Shown here piece after piece: positions 42,652 through 54,906 of a stretch of 64,000 bases of DNA (position 1 is its first letter; the number at the start of each line of letters is the position of its first letter). Below the pieces are notes generated by a model that did no database searches, was not told the DNA's origin, and saw only the letters and a list, made by a program, of their open reading frames with translations. Made by a program: the position numbers and the translations under genes. The DNA comes from Cotesia glomerata (taxonomy: Eukaryota; Arthropoda; Insecta; Hymenoptera; Braconidae): the NCBI RefSeq assembly GCF_020080835.1, contig NC_058163.1:3321318-3385317 (forward strand), in the 5' to 3' direction.

Positions 42652-43540
42652 AATTTTTGAATATTTTATGAATTTTTCTAAAATATATATAATTTTATAT
42701 ATCGTCAATTCTTTTGTCACGATAATGAGTTTATAAAATTTCATGAATTTTATGTAATTTATATCAAAATTAACAATGAAGTTTTGCACGACTCATGATG
42801 CGAAGCATCAGAGAGTGCTTTACGATCAAAAAATTTTTTTTGCCTCATTTCGGCAACTATTTTCATTATTATAGTCTTGTTAGTTCACGGAATCAAGATA
42901 TTTTGCATACTATTTTCAAGATAATTTAATGGAGATTAATTTGACTTTCCAAAAATTGATTTAGTGCACTAGAAACGGAAAAAAACATCAAAATAGGTCA
43001 AAAAATTTTGCTGTCCGTCATGTATGAAACCCTGAAAACTCTGAAAACACTCTAACTTTCGAAAAAATGCATCAATTGAATTAAATTTTTTTTTTTTAAT
43101 TCTTGAGGAGAATTGTAGGTCACTGAATGCGAATGGTTAGGTAATTCAGTGTCGTTCATGTACAATTAATAAAATAAAAAAGCAAGAAGATTGTATATCT
43201 ATATATATCCATGTAAAATGAACATGGATGGTGATATATGTATACATATTATGTATGTGTACATTTATTCCACCAGGGACGCCTGTGCATTACCTTTCTA
43301 GTACAGCTTTTCTTTCGGCAACTAATTTTGAACGACTCATGTTGTTTTTTTTTTGACCAGTATTTTTTGCGAATTTCCTAAAATTTTCAGAGTGGCATTT
43401 TTTTTCTTTCTATTTTGTCTATTTTTTCTTTCTATATTGTCTTTTTTAGAAATGAAAAAAAAAATTTTTTTTCAATGTTTGTTTTTTGTTATACCACTGA
43501 AAATTTTTCAGCAGACTTAAAAAACTTCAAAATCCGAGAA
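42263..43540. other. Spacer without a gene
   Basis: 3' flank shared with copy H, then an A-run at about 42619-42650. From 42787 there is gcacgactcatgatgcgaagcatc, a distant relative of the 17821 element end. No gene. Confidence 0.5.
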
Positions 43541-43973
43541 AAAAAAATTTTAAATGACAATCATCGATAAGATGGATTATTTTTTTTTTTTTCAAAACTA
43601 TAGTCTGATAGTGAGAAAATACTCAAATTCTCCTGAATTTAGGATATGTAAATTATTTAAACGTGTAAAAAAATGAAATCACATTCCATTCAAGTCTACT
43701 GTTTATAAATCATTCAACAAAAATATTTTTTGCTGTGTAAATGAAAATAATTTCAAACAAATTTTGTTTGAAATTAATTGCCTCAAAATTTTTGAAAGTT
43801 CATGCGTTGCTCCAAAATGGATCAAACAACAATTTCATTTTTTTGTTGTTGCATTTAGTTATGGAAAAAAAATACAAAAAAAAAATTGAATGCTTCTTTT
43901 AATTTTTGATCTGACTTCATTGAAAAATAATAATCCATCTTATCGATGATTGTCATTTAAAATTTTTTTTTCT
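43541..43973. mobile_element. 430-bp inverted-repeat element
   Basis: The left arm aaatgacaatcatcgataag and following atggattatt are mirrored at 43930-43965 (aataatccatcttatcgatgattgtcattt). The arms continue into T/A runs on the outside. No coding capacity. Confidence 0.7.
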
Positions 43974-44099
43974 ATCTAGTCTATTGCACAATTTTTCTCT
44001 AATTATTTATAATTTTTTTGTTAGCCTGTATTCCCTCCAGGCATACTGTAAAATTATTATTATTATTATTATTATTATTGATTAATTAATTTTTAAAAT

Positions 44100-44620
44100 A
44101 ACTAGAATTTAATTTGCGCGCGCAAGCGCGCGCCTCATATTTATTGTCATGATATATTTATGTGTCGTTTATGTATATTATATTCACTTTCAACCAATCA
44201 GAATGAGAATATTTATTTCCGACCAATCACAACACGAATAAATTGGTTTCACATACATTTCATCTCAATTTTATTATAGGAATTTTATTATAGGATTATA
44301 GGACTAGAATTCAAATTTGCGCGCGCCTCATATTTATGGTCATGATATATTTATGTGTAGTTTATGTATATTATATTCACTTTCAACCAATCATTGAGAA
44401 TAAATATTTTCAACCAATCACATCACGAATAAATTGGTTTCACATACATTTCATCTCAATTTTATTATGGGACTAGAATTTAAATTTGCGCGCGCAAGCG
44501 CGCGCCTGACTATAGAGTTTGCATATATTTTCATGCTTATGATATATTCGACCAATCACGTTACGAATAGTTTGCTTACATGATATATTTTCATATTTTT
44601 CATCTAAATTATAAAAGTGG
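44100..44620. repeat. Three tandem copies of the GCGCGC-palindrome repeat
   Basis: Units of about 180-190 bp, each with ctagaatt.aaatttgcgcgcg, a cgcgcgcaagcgcgcg palindrome (shortened in the middle unit), catgatatattta, ccaatca, tcacgaataaattggtttca and tttcatctcaattttatta. They end about 180 bases upstream of TASP1. Inverse to the copies at 24620 and 54105. Confidence 0.8.
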
Positions 44621-44796
44621 AATAAATAATAAAAATTGACATGAAAACTCGCCTTAAGTCACGTGACTCGCAGCTGAGCCAAACATAAACAAAGTGACTG
44701 ACAAAAAAAAAAAAAACGTCAAAGTGAATAAAAAAATAAAAACAAAACAAATAACAGTGTAGAAAAAATAAAACTACTAAATATACAAAATTTCTA

Positions 44797-47700
44797 ATGA
44801 CGAGCAACGGATTTATAGCCGTCCACGTCGGTGCGGGCCACCATTCGGATTCCTTAAAAAAAAAGTACCAGAAATTGTGCCGTGACGCTTGCAAAACCGG
44901 AATAGAGAACCTGAAGCTTGGTGGACGGTCCCTGGACGCCGTCGTCGAGGCGACGACTGTCCTAGAGGACTCCTCGCTGACAAATGCCGGGTTCGGATCA
45001 AACTTAACCCTGAAGGGGGACGTGGAGTGCGACGCGAGTGTGATGGACGGGAACAAGCTCTCCTTCGGAGCCGTGGGAGCGGTCAGCGGGATCAAGAACC
45101 CGGTTTCCCTGGCGAAGCGGCTCTGCGAGCACCAGAGCAGTAAAATTAGCTATGGAAGAGTTCCTCCTAGTGTTCTTGTTGGTCCTGGGGCTCAAGTCTG
45201 GGCCTCGGAGATGGGAATTGCGACGCTTCCTGCTGAAGAGCTGATTTCTTCAAAGGCCAGGAAGATTTATCATCATTACAAGCGGAAACTTGATGACCAG
45301 GTCTCAGAGGTCAGTAGATAAATTATATTTTTGATAATTTTTTATGAAAATTTAGTTAGCAGACATCTAAAAATTTTTAGAATTTTTTTTTCATTGAAAA
45401 AAGTATTATAAAAAAATTTTTTTAAATTTCATTTATAAAAAACTTCAAGTGCAATTTTTAAAAAATATTTTTTTGGATGAAAATTAAGTTAGTTGACATT
45501 TCAAAATTTTTAGAAATTTCTTATTGAAAAAAAAAATTTCACATGTAAAAAACTTTAAAAACTATAAGTGCAATTTTTTTAAAATATCTTTTTAGTTGTA
45601 ATTTAATTTAAAAAAAAAAATCAAAAATTTTTAAACGTCTGCTAATTTCAATGTTATTTTTTTGCTCTAATTTAATTAATGAAAAAAACGTCGGCTAACT
45701 TAATTTTCATACAAAAAAATATTTTTTAAAAATTGCACTTTTTTTTTTAAATGCTTATTATTTAAACAAAATATTAGTTTATCGCACTCTTGATTTTTTT
45801 TTAAATCAATAATGAGTCAAACTTTGGTTTAAAAAAAAAATCATTGTTATTTTTGAAAAGTTCAAAGAAAATAATGAAGTAAAACCTACAGAAAAAACCG
45901 CAGTAACACCCACACTTACCCTAGAGTTTTTTAAATTTTTTACAAATGAAATTTTTAAAAAATTTTTTAATAATAATTTTTTCAATGAAAAAAAAAATTC
46001 TAAAAATTTTTAGTTAAAAAATTAGCAGACATCTAATAGTTTTTATAATTGTTATTAAAAAAAATTTATAATGAAAATTAATTTAGCATACATTTAATAA
46101 TTTTGAGAATTTTATAACAAATAAATTATGGCAAAAAAAAATTAGAAAAAAAAATTGACATGTAAAAATTAAAAAAAATTAAAAATTCAATTTTTTTAAA
46201 ATAATTTATTGGAACAAATTTTTTTGTTAAATAAAATAAAAAAATTTTTAAGTAACAGCTAACTTTGATGTCATAAATTTATAAAAAAAATAATGCATAA
46301 AAAAATTTTTAAAGTTATAAATGTAATTTTTTTATGAATGTTTTTGGTAAAAATTATTTTAAATAAAAGTATAAAATGTCTGCTGATTTTAGTATTATAA
46401 AATTATGAAACTGGAGTTTACAGACATCTGACAGTTTTTAGAATTATTTTTAAAAAAATTAATCGACACAAAAAAATTATGCATAAAAAAATTATTTTAA
46501 CTTTTGATCAATGATTTGTAAGTGAGAAGAATATTTTTTTTAAATTCTAGATTTTTTTTTTCATATTCTGTATCAAAAATAGAATAATTAAAAAAAAATT
46601 GTCATAATTTTTGAAATTTCAATTTGACATTTCATAATTTTATAATTAAATTTCAAATAATAAATTTTTAATAAAATTTTAAATAAAAAATTATGACACT
46701 GAAATTGTCAGATATAAAAAATATTCTTAGAATTTTATGGAAATTAAATTATTATAGAAACAATTCAATTAAAAAATTTCACACGTGAAAATTGATAAAA
46801 ATTACAAGTGAAAATTTTAATAAGCATTTTTTTGTTGTAATTGATTTGTTATAAAAATTTTTAAAATTGACATCTGATGACTAACTTAGGTATTATAAAA
46901 AATCACATTTATGATTTAAAAAAATTTTTTTAAGAATTTTACCATTAATATTAAATGAAATTCAACAGTTTTAAAATTAAAAAAAAAGTTTTTCTCAATT
47001 TTCAAAAGTGCGAAAAAAATAGAAATACAGAATTTCAGTAAGCTTTTAACAAATAATTCGTAAATTTACCATTAAGATGAATAAAATAATTTTTCAATTT
47101 TTTTTCTTCAAAAACATGTGGAGCTGCAATTAAAAAAAAAAAAAAAACGATAAAAAAAAATAAATCACAAATGACATTGTTATCAGCTGACACTTTATCA
47201 TTTTTTAATTTTAATTAACAAAAAAATTAGAACAACAATTAAAAAAAAATTTATATAAATTTTTAGAAAATTATTTTTTAAAAATTGAATTTAGAGAATT
47301 TTTAAAAATTGGATTTATAGAATTTTTAATAATTCATATAAAAATTTTTCAGTCATAATTTTTTATCTAAAAAATTCTAAAAATAATCAGACGTCTTTAT
47401 TTTACTCCACAAAAAAAAAAAAAAAAAAAAAAATAAGTAAAACAATAAATAAAAGAAAATAAATAATATATGATATTGTTATCAGCTGACACTTGATCAT
47501 TTTTGAATTTTAATCAACAATTAAAAAAAAATACAAATTTTTAAGAAATTAATTTTTAAAAATTGAATTTATAGAATTCTTTAAATTTCATATAAAAATT
47601 CTATATTCATAATTTTTTAGTTAAAAAAAGCTCTAAAAACTATCAGACGTCTTAATTTTACTAAAAAAAAAAATAAATAAATAAACAGTAACCAATAATC

Positions 47701-48253
47701 CAACCTCTAAAAGGTTTCAGCATCAAAAATTTCCAAGCGTCGAATGGACACCGTAGGAGCAGTATGTGTCGACGCTTACGGAAACGTCGCAGCAGCTTGT
47801 TCCAGCGGAGGGATAATCCTGAAGTATCCTGGGCGGGTAGGCCAGGCAGGAATTTGGGGCTGTGGAGTCTGGGCCCATAACGGAGCCTGTTCGGTGGCCT
47901 CCAGCACCAGCGGGTGCGGAGAGCACTTAATAAGAACGACTTTAGCCAGGACGATTGCGGAAGCCGTCACCGGGTCGACGGACCACGTCCCCAGGTTACA
48001 CGAGACCATGAAGAGCGAGTTCCTGGAGTCTGAATTTCTCGACGGGCTGGACTCTAAGCTAGGGGGAGGACTAGCTCTCAGGTACTCCGCTGGAGAGGCT
48101 ACTGGTGACCTTTTTTGGACACACTCTACCAACTCGATGATTCTTGGGTACATGGGCTCTGGTGATTCTGTTGCTAAGAGCTACGTCAGCAACCTGGACG
48201 ATGAACTTGTTGGTAAGAAGGTTGTTGTCGAGGGTATCTGCTTTAGGTTGTAG
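44797..48253 (+). CDS. TASP1: Threonine aspartase 1 (taspase-1)
   Basis: Two exons: 44797-45309 and 47738-48253, about 342 residues (human form 420). Exon 1 has AVHVGAGHHS, then LEDSSLTNAGFGSNLTLKGD and DASVMDGNKLSFGAVGAVSG, the N-terminal half of this Ntn hydrolase. Exon 2 starts just before MDTVGAVCVDAYGNVAAACS; the Thr after the Asp (codon 47750-47752) is the nucleophile freed by self-cleavage between Asp and Thr. STSGCGEHLIRT and the C-terminal VVVEGICFRL follow. The enzyme cleaves trithorax/MLL and TFIIA after aspartate. The donor gtcagt at 45310 is in phase 0; the acceptor fitting the phase is at 47737 (ttccaag), while cag at 47720 would shift the frame unless a small exon lies between. 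The intron (2.4 kb) is AT-rich repeat. A poly(A) signal aataaa is at 48326. Confidence 0.88.
45310..47737. other. TASP1 intron, AT-rich repeat
   Basis: Holds many degenerate copies of a motif like gttagc.gacatctaaaaattttt, also spread through the ankyrin spacers and PSMG1 introns. No gene. Confidence 0.6.
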
Positions 48254-50466
48254 TTTTAGTTTTTAATTTAATTATTATTATTGTAAATGTAAATGTAAGT
48301 TTTTGATATGGATTGTTGAGACTGGAATAAAGAGATTTAAAGTACATATACAGGTTGCCTTTATTGAATGAAGAGAAGGAGGGCGATAATAAGGGCAGGC
48401 TGCTCTTGGTCAAATTGGGCAGCAATTTTAGTAGTGGAGAGGCTGTTGATGAATCCAAGGAGAAACTGTCCAGGTAGAGAATGTATAAAACGCCTGACTT
48501 GTTCATCACTTCTGCGTAGGAGATTACTGAAACAATTATTATTATTATTATAAAAAAATTACATATTTGTTTATAATTAATAATTTTTATTAATTGTTAA
48601 TAAATGATTTTTTAACATAGGATTTAATAAATATTTATTTAGTTAATAAATTATTTATTAAATGTTAATAAATATTTGTTGTTAACAAATATTTATTCAC
48701 AGTTAATAAGTAATTTATTAAGTACAATTTATTATCTGTTAATAAATATTTATTAATGGTTAATGAATATTTGTTCATTGTTAACAAATATTTATTTAAA
48801 ATAAAAAGCAAAAATAGCAATTTTCTTTTGACACTTTTTATGACTCTATAGCTGGAATACATGATAATAATTCAATTCACTAAATAAATTAACGTTTTTA
48901 ATATTTTAAAATATAAAAGATAATTTTGAGCTGTGATAGAATTTGGTATTTTACAATAAACGTTATTATAATGTTATATAATTAATGCAAATAATTTATA
49001 AAGATGATTTTTGTTTATAAACAATATGACATTGCAAGCGAAACACATTCATTCAACAAAATATTTATTAACTGTTAATAAATATTCGTTAGCTACTAAT
49101 AAATACTTGTTAACTATTAATAAATGTACTTTCCTCTCAAATAAATATTTATTGAATGTTAAAAAATATTTATTAAAATTTAATAAATTTAATAATTGTC
49201 TTCAAATAAATTTATAATATACAATTATAAATATATAATACTTAATAAATCCTTCTATTAGTGTACAGTCGACCATTTTTGAATTTTATAAAAAAATTAT
49301 GTAGTTATAGAAAATTGTTTTTAAAAAAATGCATTTACAGTTTCTATACGTTACATTTTGTTCTATGATAATTTATTTATTAAAAAAATCCTGATAATTA
49401 TCAAATGTTAATTTCACGGTCATGATAAAAAAGTAGATAATAAAGAGAAAAAATTTTGAACCAAAAAAGTAATTCTTAAGAATTTGCCTTGAATCAACCA
49501 GAAAAATTCTTTAACAAAAAATAGTTGAGTTAATTTTACTTGATTAAAGAATTTTTATTTTTTATTCATGATCAAACTTTTAAAAATTAGTTTTCTTGGT
49601 TCAACATTTTTTCTCTTTAATCAACTTTATTTTTTAATCAGTCTAATTATCTATCTATTTAATTAAATCTTCCGACGTTATTTTTACCGACTTTAAGACG
49701 ACTGATTAATTTTTGAATTTGCAAACGCATCAAGGACCGATTGCAATCCAATACTTTGATAACTGTATTCTAGAGTCCTCGCCAGGATCATCAGAATAAA
49801 AAAGTGACTAATTTAACAGGTTAAACATACACCTTTCATAAAATTACAGTAAAAATTTATCTTCTTTTAATTAAGTTAAATATTACAATCTAACGCTTTT
49901 GGTTTTTAATTATACTAAAAAAACTTGGAAATAAATTACAGTTTAAAAAAGTTAAAAATACGGTTTAATAGCAAACCAAACTAAAAAGTAGAAAATAATT
50001 TTGAATAAGTTTTAAATAAGAGTAGAGTGATTAAAAAAAAATTAATTTTATTGTAAAAAATCGTGGGTGCTTTTTAAGATATTTTTTTAATAACTACTTT
50101 TAAAAATTTCTACCAATAAAATATTTACATAAATTTAATCAAACACCCTCGCTTTTTTTACAATAAAAGAAATTTTTTCACTCTATTCTTATTTTTATAA
50201 TTACCTCCAGCTGCAACTCCAGACACAATATTCGGCTGGTTCAACCTGGGAATATCTTTCATAATCTCTTTAGCTTTCTTGGTGCTTAATAGACGCAAAA
50301 AAGATGGACTTTCTTCATTAATTTTAGTCTTTAATTGCGACACATGATTTGACGTCAGTGCAACAATATCTTTTGCTTTTTCCAGCAGTCCTGAAATCTA
50401 TAGAAGAATTTTTTTTTTAGAATAAAAACAAAATTAAAGTCACTGATAATGATTAATAATAATAAC

Positions 50467-50517
<51 letters not shown>

Positions 50518-51650
50518 TGATTAAAATATCTTACTGCATCAACAAAAACTCCAGAAGTCGCTAAATCAACAGCTCCAACTAATAAAATATAAATGTCACC
50601 TGTTAGTGCGTAAAGAGTTGATGCATATCCGCTAGTAGACGGTCTTGTAATTGTACCCACTATTTCTGATTTATGTAATACACTTTCCTTGATAAAATCT
50701 GCAATTAAATAAATTAATTGAAATTAGCAATTTTTAAAGTATATTTTAGTTAAAAGTACATTTTAATTTTTTAGTTTCAAGTTTCTGAAAATGTAAATTG
50801 TAACTAAAAATTACAATTGTTAAAAATAAAAAATCTACCTGTCAATAAATCAGTTTCGATGACAATTAAAGAATTTATAGTTGTAATATCTTTGATGTCA
50901 ATTTTGAAAATTCTGAAAGCAAAAAAAAAATATTAGATGAAAAAATTATGATATTTATGTATAATGTTAAAGTTAGCCGAGATCTAACAATTTTTTTTTT
51001 TTTTTTTTCAATCAAGTAAATTAAGACAAACAATATTTTTTTAAAATTACACGTGTATTTTTTCAAACTTTCTGTATGTGAAATTTTTCCTTTTAATTTT
51101 TTTAAAATAATTTTTTAATATAAAATTTTTAAGAGGTTGGCTAATTTAGTTTTCATTATTTACATGAATATTAATTTAGCAGATATTTGATAATTTTAAT
51201 AATTTTTGTAACAAATAAATTATTATAAAAAAATTTTTTTTTTTTAAATTGTCATCTAGAAATTTAAAAAAAAAAAAGATACCATTTTTTATAAATAATT
51301 TTTTGGAACAAATTTGTTAGTTAAAAAAAATTAAAAAATTGTGACTCGAGAGCTAAATTTAATGTGATAATATTTACAATCAGCTGACATTTAACATTTT
51401 TTTTATTTTTTTTATTACAAATAAATTAATTTAAAAAAAATTGCATTTTTCATTTTTCAAAATTCTGAGCAATTTGATAAGAAAATTATGAAATATTTCT
51501 TAATTAATTATCATGAAAAAATTTTCGGTGAATTAATTGAATAATAATTACTTACGATGAGTTATCAATATTTTCCTGAGTATCATCATCTTCTTCGGAC
51601 CAAAATGCTCGAGAACTAGGATAGACTACTTCACCAAAAAGGCTCGACAT
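48243..51650 (-). CDS. PSMG1: Proteasome assembly chaperone 1
   Basis: Five exons on the minus strand: 51556-51650 (ATG 51648-51650), 50839-50912, 50535-50698, 50205-50390 and 48243-48526. Exon 1 encodes MSSLFGEVVYPSSRAFWSEE, like the FFGEVV...SRA start of PSMG1. Exon 4 has TSNHVSQLKTK, then PSFLRLLSTKK and LNQPNIVSGVAAG, matching the family's HVTDYKT, FLRALKT and LEQPNIV segments. Exon 5 continues VISYAEVMNKSGVLYILYLD, matching the SYCQVWKIPAILYLCYTD segment. With PSMG2 it guides 20S alpha-ring assembly. Joins 1-2, 2-3 and 4-5 agree in phase, but exon 3 ends in phase 0 at its gtaag donor while exon 4 needs one extra base, so an indel or sequence error is likely there. The C-terminus is extended by about 30 residues beyond the usual end and overlaps the TASP1 stop. 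Confidence 0.78.
48527..50204. other. PSMG1 intron 4
   Basis: AT-rich, with clusters of gttaataaatatttattaa-type text at 48560-48790 and 49055-49200. The small ORFs there come from this repeat. No gene. Confidence 0.6.
50461..50518. repeat. (AAT)n microsatellite in PSMG1 intron 3
   Basis: Nearly pure AAT run between exons 3 and 4 of PSMG1. Confidence 0.9.
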
Positions 51651-52021
51651 TTTCTTAGATTAATTTATAATAAAATAAAATTTTTGACTGATAAAAAATA
51701 ATTAACAGTAGAAAATATCAAGTAAATAAATAAATAGGTTAGAATTTATTGGTCAGTGTGTGATGAATGGGTTTTTTGTGTTTCTATACTGCGACGGTAG
51801 GTGGCGGCGGGCAAATTTCAAATGTAGTTGTAAAATGTAAATTAATTTAGCAGATAATTAATAATTTTTAGAACTTTTGTTGACAAATAAATAATGGCAA
51901 AAAAAATTGACATGTAGAAATTTTAAAATATTAAAAATCCAATTTTTTTTAAATAATTTATTAGAAATAATTTAATTGTTAAATAAAATTAAAAATTGGT
52001 CAAGTGACAGCTAACTTTAAT
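51651..52021. other. Upstream region of PSMG1
   Basis: Includes ctgcgacggtaggtggcggcg near 51788, a short GC-rich patch that may be the core promoter region. No gene. Confidence 0.3.
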
Positions 52022-52475
52022 ATCATAGTTGTTAAAAGGTAGTGCACTATATATTAAATAATATTTGCAAGATTAATTAACAGCTAATAATGTTTATATG
52101 AAAATAAATTTAGCAGATATTTAATAATTTTTTTTTAAATAAATTATAATTCATTATAATTTGCCATATATGGCAAAAAAATTAGAAAAAAAATTGACAA
52201 GTAGAAATTTTAAAAAATAAAAAATGCAATTTTTTTAGTCATTTTTTTGAACAAATTTGTTTATTAAAAAAAATTAAAAAATTCTTTAGCGACTGTTAAC
52301 TTTAATGTCATATTTATTCACTTATTTAATTACATAATAATAGTTAGCGTCTCATTAGAATTAGTTAGGTCACAATGCATATGTAATAATAAAATAACTA
52401 TAGTCTTTTTAATAATAATTGTAGAATCACGCCACAGCTATGGTATCTAAAAAGGCGGGAAAGTTCCCAAGTCTT
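52022..52475 (-). mobile_element. Putative 3' LTR
   Basis: Direct-repeat partner of 54003-54595: agttgttaaaaggtagt..., aataatatttgcaagattaa and, at the other end, gtagaatcac.ccacagctatgg with tctaaaaaggcgggaaa. The two copies bracket a gag ORF on the minus strand. Outer borders are approximate, and I see no clear target duplication. Confidence 0.5.
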
Positions 52476-52918
52476 AATTCGTCAAGAAATCTGCCGCAAG
52501 GATGGCTCTTTGGACATCGGCGATGATGAAGAACCAGGAGAGCTTTCTACGTAGGTTAAGATCCAGGTTTTGGTTCCATAGGTGCTGATAGTGGATGCGT
52601 TTGCTACGTAAAGTGTGAGTGGATTTTTATTTAGCTTGTCGTTCACGTGACTGAAAGAACAAGATGACATTGGATATTATCCCAGATTATAGTGATATCT
52701 GTGGTGAAAAAAAATTCTAGATAGTCTAGAAAAATCCAGATTATTCTGTGTGATATCTGGATTATACTCATTGTAATCTGGATTATACTAGCTACTATCT
52801 GAAATTTTTTTTTCACTCAGTATAGTTTGGGATTTTTTTGTTGGTGTTGAAGTCGTAGTTCTTGAGACAGTAGTTTGTTTTTGCTGTCTACTCACTGTTC
52901 CAACTGTTGATAGCAGAT

Positions 52919-53911
52919 CTAGATTCCCGCGTTTTTGGGTTTGGCTGGGCCGAACTTGCATGGCTGGACGCATTTTCTCGATTGGTTTCCCCAGCGGCTG
53001 TGATAGTGGCAGTACCCATTGTGATTGGGTGTCAAGGACCTGCTCCTGGAACGCGATCTGCGGTAATCTTGTTTAGATCTGGAGTTGCGTTGGCTCTGAT
53101 TTTTGATCAGCTGTATGTGTTGTTGTTGCAGAAGTTTAATTTCAGTTAGTTGCTTTTGTACTTGCTGTTGACTTATTAGGAAGTTGTTAAGGTCTAGTTG
53201 ATAGCTTTTTAGGGTCATCTGAAGAGCCTGGAATTGTAGATCGAACAGTTTCTGAACAGCTGACTGTTGTTGATCTTTATGGTGTAAGGCGAACACGGAA
53301 CTGCTGCTCATGTTGAGAACTCGGTATGCAAATTCCGCCAAGCTGTTGAGGTTCAGGTTGGGTGATAACAGTAAGTACGGACGTACGCTTGCAGGAAGGC
53401 GTTCTCTCCAGACCTGGTGCAGATCCTCGTCTCCCATTCGACCTTTGACGAGTTCTCACATTTCACGGAGAAGCTGTGAAGGTTTTTTGTCACCCAGAGT
53501 CATGTCTCTCAGGATTTTGCGTAATTGGGTTTGCTTAGAATCAGAAAAGCGACTTAAAATTGCGTTTTTCAGTGTTAGGTATTTATTTTGGAGTGGTGCG
53601 TTTCTGATAATGTCCCAGAGCTGCAAAGAGATGTTGAGCGGTAGTGCTTTTAAGATCTGGCTGTATTTTTGGTTGTCGCTGGTGATACAGTTAGCAGCGA
53701 AATCAGCTTCAGCAATGGCGAACCATATTTCAGGAGAGTCCGAGGTGAATTTTGGTAAGTTGAGGTTCACAACGAACACTTGTTGGGAAGGAGCGGTCGG
53801 CTGTGAGTCACTCGGTGGTAAATCAAAGTCAAGTAAGGACTGAGTATGATCGTCTGCTGGGTTGCCGTTATTTGGAAACATCGTGTCTTTTTGCGCAAGT
53901 GTTTGAAACAT
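52919..53911 (-). pseudogene. gag of an LTR retrotransposon, one nonsense codon
   Basis: One frame of 331 codons on the minus strand. N-terminal part: VNLNLPKFTSDSPEIWFAIA, ALPLNISLQLWDIIRNAP, LSRFSDSKQTQLRKILRDM and LGDKKPSQLLREM, a gypsy-type capsid pattern. A TGA at 53456-53458 interrupts, where Arg (CGA) is expected. The frame then continues GDEDLHQVWRERLPASVRPY, an SR-rich stretch, and CHYHSRWGNQSRKCVQPCKF, the variant knuckle at the end of such gags. No protease, reverse transcriptase or integrase follows before the left repeat, so the element is internally deleted. The plus-strand ORFs here are shadows. Confidence 0.8.
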
Positions 53912-54002
53912 GTGCTTTTAGGTTACCGGCGTCAGTTGCTGGTTGGATGCATTCGCACTAATTAATTCTTGCAAAAAACAAATAAATCACGTCGGAGTTA
54001 TC

Positions 54003-54595
54003 AATATGTAGTTGTTAAAAGGTACTACATTATTTATTAAATAATATTTGCAAGATTAATTAACAGTTAATAAATGTTTATTCACTTATTTAATTTTAAT
54101 TAATCCCATAATAAAATTGAGATGAAATGTATGTGAAACCAATTTATTCGTGATGTGATTGGTTGAAAATATTTATTCTCATTCTGATTGGTTGAAAGTG
54201 AATATAATATACATAAACTACACATAAATATATCATGACCATAAATATGAGGCGCGCGCAAATTTGAATTCTAGTCCCATAATAAAATTGAGATGAAATG
54301 TATGTGAAACCAATCTATTCGTGATGTGATTGGTTGAAAATATTTATTCTCATTCTGATTGGTTGAAAGTGAATATAATATACATAAACGACACATAAAT
54401 ATATCATGACAATAAATATGAGGCGCGCGCTTGCGCGCGCAAATTCAATTCTAGTTATATAAATAATAGTAAGCGTCTTATTAGAATTAGACAGGTCACA
54501 ATATATATGCAATAATAACCATGGTCTTTATAATAATAATAATAATAATAATTGTAGAATCACACCACAGCTATGGTGTCTAAAAAGGCGGGAAA
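54003..54595 (-). mobile_element. Putative 5' LTR, with inserted repeat
   Basis: Direct-repeat partner of 52022-52475, enlarged by an insertion of GCGCGC-palindrome repeats at about 54105-54460. It lies about 90 bases upstream of the gag ATG in minus-strand sense, the right distance for a leader. Confidence 0.5.
54105..54460. repeat. Two tandem copies of the GCGCGC-palindrome repeat
   Basis: Same unit as at 44100-44620 in inverse orientation: taataaaattgagatgaaat, gaaaccaat.tattcgtgat, tgattggttgaaa, catgac.ataaatatgagg and then gcgcgcgcttgcgcgcgc in the second copy. Confidence 0.8.
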
Positions 54596-54906
54596 TTTTG
54601 AGTACGAGCGTTTCCCGTACCGACGACTGGCACTTTGGTCGGTTTAGTAAAACTTATGGCCGATGGCAGCGTGAACAAGGCGGCAAAAAAGATTAAAATT
54701 TTCCATTGTAAAAAATTAATTAAAAAAAATATTAAAAATTTTCTTGGTAATTTATAATTATTATAAAAATCAAAAATTAATTTTCAATGATAATTTTTAT
54801 TATAAATTTGATATAATAAAATTTGTTTTAAAATTCCCCGCTTTTTTCAAAGCCGCCATTTTTCTAATCAGCTGATTTGTGTTTACAAAACATAAACTCG
54901 TGTCTG

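Noticed and set aside
44604..45095. 163-codon minus-strand ORF over TASP1 exon 1
   Set aside because: Shadow of the GC-rich TASP1 exon plus a low-complexity Phe/Val-rich tail.
48374..48537. A second open frame in PSMG1 exon 5 reading NLLRRSDEQVRRFIHSLPGQ
   Set aside because: Looks protein-like, but the splice phase from exon 4 selects the frame with VISYAEVMNKSGVLYILYLD, which matches PSMG1.
49735..49850. Possible extra PSMG1 exon reading ILMILARTLEYSYQSIGLQS
   Set aside because: The phase does not fit exon 4, and exon 5 at 48526 already continues the family pattern.
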